NCBI GenBank assembly: GCA_003614735.1
Contig: KZ992609.1
Span: 1 to 26,584, forward strand
Origin: Thamnocephalis sphaerospora
Taxonomy: Eukaryota > Zoopagomycota > Zoopagomycetes > Zoopagales > Sigmoideomycetaceae
Length of the DNA stretch: 26,584 nucleotides
Direction of reading: 5' to 3'
Made by a program: the position numbers and the translations under genes. This document shows positions 10,387-16,991 of this stretch, one piece after another; within the stretch, counting starts at the first letter, position 1; every line of letters starts with the position of its first letter. The notes beneath the pieces are model-generated. The model had not been told where the DNA came from, searched no databases, and saw nothing but the letters and a program-made list of their open reading frames with translations.

Positions 10387-10752
10387 GCGTGCATCCACCC
10401 TGCCGCCCACCCACCTCTCTGCCAGTGATCGGTCGCTGCTATCGCTGTCTCACGCCCACATTCCATTTACCAGCCCCGTTTCATCCACCGCCGCACTGCC
10501 GTAGAGAAGCGCGCATCGCTCGCACTCGTCTATCTGTGGCGCTGCTGCGATCTCTTATGGTCAGGCGGCTACTGCCTTCGTTCAAACATCTATAAACGCG
10601 TGGCGCGTCGGCTGCTCATTTTCAGTCGCTACAGTTGCATGCACGTCAATGAGAGTAGGTGCATTTTACTTATGGCATGATCAATGCGCACACATAAACA
10701 CACAATGCGTCGCTATGCAAGCAAGTGTGCCTACTGTAGGTCTGCGACTGCC
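10387..10752. other. Convergent 3' intergenic region (SDH1 / RUB1)
   Basis: 366 bases between two genes that end toward each other. It should hold both 3' untranslated regions. It is pyrimidine-rich just after the SDH1 stop and more AT-rich at 10580-10700. No further gene recognised. Confidence 0.5.
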
Positions 10753-11406
10753 TTAGTTGCGGCCACCGCGGAGCGCCAGCACCAGATGGAGTACCGAGCC
10801 ACCGCTGATCTTGTAGTCCTGCAGCGTCTTTTCGTCGGACCTGTCCGTCGCATGCACGGGTTAGCGGATAAGCAAACGCCTGTAATTCACAGACAGCCGC
10901 TTACATCTGCTTGCCGCCAAAAATTAATCTGCTCGCCATGCACATGCATGCACGGTCAGCACAGCGTTGGAAGACACGTCCGCGCCACGCCGCATCAACC
11001 TACCGCTGCTGCGCCGGCGGGATACCCTCCTTCTCCTCGACGCGTTCCTTGACGCGGGAAATCTGGAGCAGCGAGCGTACGCATGAATGACACGGTTCAT
11101 CGTGCAATCCGGCGGCTTTGGCGCTTACCTTGTCCGCGGACTCGACGTCAATCTCAATCTAATCGCCCGCCAGACACATGTCGACAGTGTCAGCCGCTAC
11201 CACCGTTGCTGCCAGCATCCTGGCTGCTGCCGCTGCGTTCGCCGCCCCGTTGACTGTGTGCATCGCCTGTGATGCCCCAACATACCTCCTTTCCTGTCAG
11301 CGTCTATCGGTTTGCGGTCGGACCAGATGTCGTCAGCTGAGCGGGCATTTCGATGCTGCATAGTGGCCTGCCGGACTGCCGCACTCACCTTGACCTTGAT
11401 GAGCAT
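10753..11406 (-). CDS. RUB1: NEDD8/Rub1 ubiquitin-like modifier
   Basis: Six exons on the minus strand: 11406-11389, 11303-11286, 11158-11129, 11062-11004, 10928-10905, 10840-10753. Joined they encode 78 residues: [22 protein letters not shown], then a segment with [13 protein letters not shown], then LIFGGKQM, then a last exon ending [12 protein letters not shown] plus Arg-Asn. This aligns without gaps over the 76-residue mature modifier. Ala72 (LALRGG rather than LRLRGG) is the hallmark separating NEDD8 from ubiquitin, and Lys48 is kept. The two-residue tail after Gly76 must be cut off by a C-terminal hydrolase before E1 (Uba3/Ula1) activation; the main target is cullins. Every intron is GT-AG (85, 127, 66, 75, 64 bases) and all phases agree. 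Coding sequence (237 bases) is shorter than total intron sequence (417). Convergent with SDH1 and divergent from the ALDH gene. Confidence 0.95.
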
Positions 11407-11704
11407 GTTGACCAGTGCGTTGCCTATGACGATACGATGATGTGGGATGAAGGGCAAGTGCTTGTCGATGGAGCGGAGGATGCATTGTATACTTGCTGCG
11501 TCAGCCTTTGCAGTCCGGATGGACACGGATGGGTTTGACCCGAGGCAGCTCGCTCTTGACAGTCGGATGCGCTTGGATCATTTATTGGACCGAGGCCTAG
11601 TGGCGTGATAAAGGCCAGTGACGCGACGAAAGCGGCGGTGCGTGAAATAAAGCGCGCACGCAGCCGCAGCGACGCCCAGTGCGGGGCACTTGTCCGCTAT
11701 CGCC
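11407..11704. promoter_or_regulatory. Divergent promoter region (RUB1 / ALDH)
   Basis: 298 bases between the minus-strand RUB1 ATG and the plus-strand ALDH ATG. Both promoters are inferred to lie here. No clear TATA box or named site is visible, and the frames inside show no domain. Confidence 0.4.
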
Positions 11705-13991
11705 ATGTTCGACTCTTTTCTACGCACTGTGACCGAGCGTCTGGACGTCCTCGGCGTATCGTCCTCCCTTGGACTATGGTTTACCGCTGGCTTCAGTGGT
11801 ATACTGACGCTGTTGTTCTACCGCTGGTACACCGGTGACCGCGTGCCAGTGATGAGCTTTCGCGTTACTGCGCCAAAAGGCAAGTGATGACTGCGCGCAG
11901 AGTGCGTTTGCATGCCGATGGCTTATATTGGTTCACGACAATGTACAGAGAGTCTGCCCGGATGGCATGGCGCGCCCGTCCATGAAAACTATACGCTGCG
12001 GGTGTGTGCAGCTGGCGGTGGCATCACGGCGGCCTCTCTGCTCACTGCGTACGTCACGATAGGATGCTAGCGATCCGTGGATCATCAACTGCCGTGATCC
12101 AGCCACCGGCCAGTCGCTAGGGCAGGCGCGCGCTAATACACCCGAAGAAGTGCGTGCTGCCGTGGCCAAGGCACGGATGGCACAAACGCACTGGAAGAGG
12201 ACCACGTTTGCACAGCGTCGCGCTGTACTCAAGTCGCTGCTCAACTTTATCGTCGAGCACCAAGAGGAAATTTGCCGTGTTGCCTGCCGTGACACCGGAA
12301 AGACACGTAGGTTGGCTTGTGCAGCATTCTACCATCGCGAGCTGGCAGACTGACGCCAATACGCTCACCCCATACAGCCATGGATGCTGAACTTGGCGAA
12401 ATCCTTGTAACGTGTGAAAAGCTCCGCTGGACCATCAACTATGGCGAAAAGGCGCTAAAGACCGAGTCGCGTGCCACAGGCATCATCACCATGTTAGTGC
12501 AGGCAGGCGTTTGCAGCAGCGTAACGTGCACTAACGCTGTGTTGGCCGGGCAGGCACAAGTACGCTCTGGTCGAGTACTTGCCACTTGGCGTTGTATCTG
12601 CGCTCGTCTCCTGGAACTATCCGTGAGTGCAACATGCTAATTCAGCGACGCTGTGCCAGCAAAACACTAACACAACGCTGTATCTCCGCTAGTTTCCACA
12701 ACACCTTCAACCCCATTATCAGCGCCATCTTTGCCGGCAACGGCATCGTTGTCAAGACATCGGAGCATGTTGCCTGGTCGGTTCCGTACTGGGCCAGCAT
12801 CATACACGAGTGTCTCCGTGCACATGGCCATGATCCGGACCTGGTCCAGTTTGTCTGTGGCTTTGGCGAGACGGGCGACGCTTTGGTGCGCTCGGGTGTC
12901 GACAAGGTGACGTTCATTGGGTAAGCACTGCGTCTGCCCATCGATGCGACCGATGCAGCGCTAACCGGTCACACGACCGCGTCGTGCTGCTGCAGCTCTC
13001 CCAGTGTCGGCAAGATGGTGATGCGCGCTGCAAGTGACTCGCTCACTCCATGCGTGCTTGAGCTCGGCGGCAAGGACTGCGCCATTCTTTGTGCAGACGC
13101 CAACCTCGATCAGGCCTTGCAGCTATTGATGCGCGGTGTGTTCCAGAACTGCGGCCAGAATTGCATCGGCATCGAGCGCATCATCGTTCACCGTGACTGT
13201 TACGACAAGTTTGTCGCCATGCTTTCCAAAAAGGTGGCCGGCCTGAAGATGGGTGCGCCGCTGGACGAGACTGATGTTGACTGTGGCGCAATGACCATGG
13301 GCATGGAGGCAAGTAGCATGAGCTGGGTCGGGATGCTGTCGTGTGTAGATGGACACTAACGCCATTGCCACAGCAATCAAGGGTGCCGGACATGGTGGAC
13401 GAAGCAGTCCAAAAGGGTGCGCGCCTGCTTCATGGTGGCACGCAGTATAGCTCGTCAAAGTATCCGCACGGGCAGTACATGGCGCCGACGCTGCTGGTGG
13501 ATGTGACCACAGAGATGCAAGTTGCCAACGAGGAGCTGTTTGCACCGGTGATGCTGGTGCTGCCGTGCGACTCGGACGAAGATGCGCTGCGCATTGCCAA
13601 CTCGACGCCTTACGGTCTGGGCTCGTCCATCTTTACGCGCAACATTGCCCGAGGCCATGATATGGCCCAGCGCCTGCGTGCTGGCATGTGCAACATCAAC
13701 GACTTTGCTGTCAACTATCTGTGCCAGTCGCTGCCGTTTGGCGGTGTGGGCGACAGCGGCTTTGATCGCTTTGGCGGCGTCGAGGGTCTGCGAGGCAACT
13801 GCCTGGTGCGCTCGATGACGGTGGACCGCTTCCCGTCGCTGGTGCAGACCGGTATTCCGCCGGTGCTACAGTACCCGACACGCGGTGCGGCCACAGCGGC
13901 AGCGTTTTGCGGCAAGCTGGTACGCATGGTTTATGCAGACAGCTGGCTGGAAAAGGCACGCTCGGCACTCGGCTTGGCTACCAGCGCGTAG
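11705..13991 (+). CDS. MSC7: Membrane-anchored aldehyde dehydrogenase-like protein (Msc7/ALDH22 type)
   Basis: Model of eight exons: 11705-11879, 11949-12001, 12063-12306, 12378-about 12498, 12554-12622, 12693-12920, 12996-13308, 13374-13991; about 606 residues. An N-terminal membrane segment (GLWFTAGFSGILTLLFY, about 22-38) precedes a full ALDH domain: DTGKT, WNYPFHN, the nucleotide-binding FIGSPSVGK, catalytic Glu in LELGGKD, catalytic Cys in GQNCIG, and NDFAVNYLCQSLPFGG near the end. The layout and C-terminal sequence match yeast Msc7 and plant ALDH22A1, NAD(P)-dependent oxidoreductases of poorly known substrate, probably on the ER or a similar membrane. Both catalytic residues are present, so activity is likely. 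Introns 1 and 6 appear to use GC donors. The exon 2/3 junction has two workable choices (acceptor ending 12062 or 12070). The exon 4/5 junction has no clean canonical donor. Branch sites CTAAC are visible in introns 4, 5, 6 and 7. Confidence 0.88.
11880..11948 (+). other. Probable GC-AG intron in ALDH gene (intron 1)
   Basis: Exon end CCAAAAG is followed by GCAAGT, acceptor GTACAG. The join gives PKESLPGWHG. A weak GT donor four bases downstream can also work if the third of three overlapping AGs is used, so this is less certain than the other GC introns. Confidence 0.6.
12494..12553 (+). other. Intron with unclear 5' splice site (ALDH intron 4)
   Basis: The acceptor is clear: a CACTAAC branch site near 12530 followed by GGGCAG ending at 12553, then GCACAAG giving the expected HKYALVEY. 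The donor is not clear. The GT at 12497 gives the wrong phase. A GC donor at 12499 keeps the frame with one extra residue (MLVHKY). An AG start at 12496 gives MLHKY, which fits the family best but is non-canonical. Confidence 0.5.
13309..13373 (+). other. GC-AG intron in ALDH gene (intron 6)
   Basis: Exon end GGCATGGAG is followed by GCAAGT; a CACTAAC branch site and a GCCACAG acceptor follow. The join MGMEQSRVPDMV continues the ALDH fold in frame. The adjacent GT donor shifts the frame with every nearby acceptor. Confidence 0.87.
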
Positions 13992-14012
13992 TGCTTTTGC
14001 GGCGGATATGCT

Positions 14013-14018
14013 AATAAA
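14013..14018 (+). terminator. AATAAA polyadenylation-type signal of the ALDH gene
   Basis: AATAAA lies 22 bases after the ALDH stop codon, in an AT-rich patch (14010-14040) that is the only spacer before the convergent proton channel gene. The patch is also AT-rich on the other strand and may serve both genes. Confidence 0.55.
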
Positions 14019-14062
14019 TATATTAAAGCACAATACAAATGGCCGCGTTGGCCAGAATGCGT

Positions 14063-14923
14063 TTACACAGCGGCGTACATTTGCAGGCGGGCCTCCAGCG
14101 CGGCGCGCTCTCTCTTCTCGCTGGCCAGCTCAGCCTCGAGCATTTCAACCTGACGCCTGAGCTCCGCCTGCTTTTGCTCGTAGCGCATCTTCACCGAGGT
14201 TGCCACTCCCTCGATCAGACGCACGACCCTCCACAGCCGCAGGGCAATCAATAGTGACGCCACCTCGCGTTCCTTGCCCGTCAACACCATCTCGGCCACC
14301 AGCGAGGCGATGATGATGGTGGCGTCCAGTAGGTGAGCCCAGGATGTAAGATAATGAAGGCCGAAAGCATAAACGCTAAGGATGATTTCCAGAACAAACA
14401 GCCAGAGGATACCTAACGATAGGAAGCTCATGACCTGGAAGAGCACATGGTGCTCCAGGTCTTCATCCTTTTCAAAGAGCGAGACAATAATTTCGATTAG
14501 AACCAGGGCCAGGTCAAGCAGCACCAGGCCGAGAATAAACACATGGGCTCTGCGAGATTCTAGCGCCGTGGCTAGTCGACTGCGCCATGGCTCGCGGTTA
14601 TGAACAATATGCGACTCTAGACGCAGCGGCGTAGATTCGGTCGGTGGAATGCTGATATAAGGCATGCTGGCGGCAGTAATGAGCAGACACCAGGGAATGA
14701 CGACAGAAACAAAGGTGATTGCCACTACCGGGGGGGCCAGTCCTAGCGACGCACGCTTTTCGAGCAGATGGCGACCCAGTGAGGTGCTACTGAACGAAAT
14801 AGCCATCGTTGACTGGGTGCAGCACGCTGTCGCACCAAACAGAGCGGCAAGCATCACGGGTGCTTGGCTATGCGTGATAACGCACTGTGCCGCGTATGAG
14901 GCTGGGGACTGGGCACAGTGCAA
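14063..14923 (-). CDS. Voltage-gated proton channel, Hv1/HVCN1 type
   Basis: An open frame of 286 residues (from 14923) with a four-helix voltage-sensor domain and no pore domain. Numbering from that start: S1 about 128-150 with Asp137 and Glu144 (human Asp112 and Glu119); S2 about 159-187 with Glu179 (human Glu153); S3 about 197-214 with Asp200 (human Asp174); S4 about 221-245 carrying the Hv signature RLWRVVR (Arg229, Trp231, Arg232, Arg235). A coiled coil rich in Glu/Arg/Leu (about 246-280) follows, as in Hv1, where it drives dimerisation. The selectivity Asp and all three S4 arginines are intact, so a voltage- and pH-gated proton exit pathway across the plasma membrane is expected. Start is uncertain: ATGs at 14923, 14854, 14806 and 14665 are all in frame. 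The last gives 200 residues, a normal size for fungal Hv1, and omits a hydrophobic stretch at 64-86. Convergent with the ALDH gene, 71 bases apart. Confidence 0.9.
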   Translation of the reverse strand: MHCAQSPASYAAQCVITHSQAPVMLAALFGATACCTQSTMAISFSSTSLGRHLLEKRASLGLAPPVVAITFVSVVIPWCLLITAASMPYISIPPTESTPLRLESHIVHNREPWRSRLATALESRRAHVFILGLVLLDLALVLIEIIVSLFEKDEDLEHHVLFQVMSFLSLGILWLFVLEIILSVYAFGLHYLTSWAHLLDATIIIASLVAEMVLTGKEREVASLLIALRLWRVVRLIEGVATSVKMRYEQKQAELRRQVEMLEAELASEKRERAALEARLQMYAAV

Positions 14924-15198
14924 ACAGCAGCAGCAAACACTTTGCGCGAAGCCTGAGAGTGGCGGATGCCGGCGTTGAGGAGTCGGTCGAGGAGCGTACT
15001 CGCATGTAACTCAGTCTCGTGTCGGCATCCTTGGTCGGGTGACGTGCACGCGATGCCACACGGCAGAGCACAAAGGTGCGAGTGTAACCATGGTCTGATA
15101 ATGGTCCAGGACGCTATATTCCATGCTTTACGAATTTACCAAGAAAACTAAACGAGACAGGCGCTTTTGCGAGTATGTAACGGTACAGACGAGATAGG

Positions 15199-16221
15199 CT
15201 AGTGCGACACGCCGTTCAGTGCAATGTTGGCACTAGCACGTAGCAGTTGGCGCTCATTGGCCTCGGCAGCATCCAACAGTCTACGACCGTATCCTTCGTA
15301 CAGCGCATTCCATCGATGCAGAACGTCGGCTTTGGTGTGCGCGGGCAGCTCGGGCATGCGGGCCAGCGCACGTGCGGCTGTTGCGGGCAAACTGGCCGCC
15401 ATCAGGTCGTGTAGCCGCGTGATTTCCTGTTCTTGCTCCGATACCGGAATATTGCGCACTACGGCCTGCGAGGCCACGTGCGTGCTATTCAACGTTGCGC
15501 GCAAATCACGCTCAATCTCGTTTAGAATGGCGTTAAGGCGGTCGTCCACGCTTGCGGTAGGCGCTTCAACAACGGGCGGCTGCGGTGGCGGCGGTAGGGC
15601 AGTGTGCCAGTTGCTTTCCACTAGCATAAAGCCTAGCAGAGCCATGATCAGGCATGGTACGGTGGCGTAGAGTGCTGGCATTCCAGCCAGCTTGTCTCGA
15701 GAGACGGGAAAACGGCGCACCACCCATGCAGCCACCGTTGAGCCAGGATTTAGGCCAAAGTTCAGCTGAACATGTTCCTGCAACAAAATGCGCATCACCT
15801 TTTCAGTGAAATACGTCATGGTTGGCGTGTGATGGATGGCAGCCAACGCTGACAGTGATGTCAGGGTGGTAAAGGAGCCCAGTGCCAACTTGCTTTTACG
15901 CCAGACATTGCCCGAGAGACGGTGTGCGGCAATGCTGAGCGTGCCGATCGCGTAGCGAAGTATGCTCTCGGACGGCTTTGCGGGCGCCACCGACTTTGGG
16001 CTTGTTTGTCGGCAGCCAAATGCCACGTCCTTGCTGCTAGTATGGGGATCCAAACTTGTGGGCCTGCGACTTGAGGAACAAAGCTCATAGAGCACCGACA
16101 TGGCCGAGGGCGGCTTGCTGTGCGGCATCAGGCCGAGCGCCGTAGACTGAAAGTGCGTTTGTGCCACGACACACGAGGCCAGGGCTGTGAAAGCCAGCAC
16201 AATCGGAGATTTAATGCGCAT
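15199..16221 (-). CDS. Unrecognised protein with N-terminal hydrophobic leader and one central TM segment
   Basis: An intronless 340-residue frame from the ATG at 16221. I do not recognise a family. The N-terminus (MRIKSPIVLAFTALASCVVA) looks like a signal peptide or short anchor. A clear membrane segment lies at about 192-210 (TVPCLIMALLGFMLVE), followed at once by a proline run (ALPPPPQPPVVEAP) and then a 110-residue predominantly helical, charged C-terminus with several Arg/Glu/Leu-rich stretches that could form coiled coil. The region before the membrane segment is basic and moderately hydrophobic (for example MTYFTEKVMRILLQEHVQL). It is the longest frame in this interval, and its codon choice resembles its neighbours. 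It lies downstream of the DUF3712 gene and upstream of the proton channel, all on the same strand. An organelle membrane protein is a guess only. Confidence 0.6.
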   Translation of the reverse strand: MRIKSPIVLAFTALASCVVAQTHFQSTALGLMPHSKPPSAMSVLYELCSSSRRPTSLDPHTSSKDVAFGCRQTSPKSVAPAKPSESILRYAIGTLSIAAHRLSGNVWRKSKLALGSFTTLTSLSALAAIHHTPTMTYFTEKVMRILLQEHVQLNFGLNPGSTVAAWVVRRFPVSRDKLAGMPALYATVPCLIMALLGFMLVESNWHTALPPPPQPPVVEAPTASVDDRLNAILNEIERDLRATLNSTHVASQAVVRNIPVSEQEQEITRLHDLMAASLPATAARALARMPELPAHTKADVLHRWNALYEGYGRRLLDAAEANERQLLRASANIALNGVSH

Positions 16222-16991
16222 TGTAATCGAACTGTGAGATGGATGCTGTGACGATCAGGACGAATCGGCGATGCAGATGCAGATGCAGATTTATATGGCA
16301 ACGCAGCTAGGTGCGCAGCGCAGCAGTGGCGGTGGTGCAACAGAGGTCGAGGGTAGGGCAAACGCGTTCGTCTCGGAAGACCATGCGGATATGCCACGTG
16401 CGGAAAGTGCCGGCGGAAACACTTTGCGGTATATTTCCATTGTTAGCCAGCACGTCTTACTCGCCTAGGCAGGCAGAAAACGTGTGCATATGCTTGCTTG
16501 AGCTGCGGCCAACCGCCATAATCTTATCATTGTCATGAATTCTCAAAGGTACCAGGGCATCTGACCCGATAAATGCTGGCATCGGTTATGCCACGCCACG
16601 CTGATGCTGCGCCCAAAACGGAGCTCCATTGCAGCATACGAGGTCTGCATAGCGCCCGAACAAGCCGGCAGGATCCGCATAGCATCGAACGTAGAGGTGA
16701 CGTATGAGCTGCCGAGTACGCCCGCAGGACAACAGTCTTGACCCGAGGATCGTGCCGGAGCACATTGCCCTGACACAACACCGCGTGCTATTGAAGCTGC
16801 CTTCTCGATCCCATCGGAGCACAGGCAGCGTAGCATTGAACTTGGGCTACGCGCTCATAGACATGGTAAACTAGATAGGAGCATCGTAAGACAGCGATGT
16901 TATTAAGTAGCAATGAGCTGGATGCACATAAATCAACGCCAAAAGTCGAGCAAGATGGGGTACGTGGGAGCGGACTCGGCCGGCACACCGA
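16222..16991. other. Intergenic region, no supportable gene
   Basis: 770 bases between two minus-strand genes. Frames of up to 97 codons exist on the minus strand (around 16543-16836) but show no domain, no start context and no splice partners I can support. A hexamer repeat lies at 16270-16290, close to the start of the unrecognised gene. Confidence 0.5.
16270..16290. repeat. GATGCA hexamer repeat
   Basis: Three and a half tandem copies seen directly, 49-69 bases upstream of the ATG at 16221. Confidence 0.9.

Noticed and set aside
8818-10410. A 530-codon open frame on the minus strand
   Set aside because: It lies exactly opposite the large SDH1 exon. Strong C/G third-position bias of SDH1 removes stops from that antisense frame. 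Its translation has no domain.
10684-11526. Single open frames on either strand in the RUB1 region
   Set aside because: None is protein-like as a whole. The only supportable reading is the six-exon spliced NEDD8 chain, and the frame at 11197-11526 only contains its first exon.
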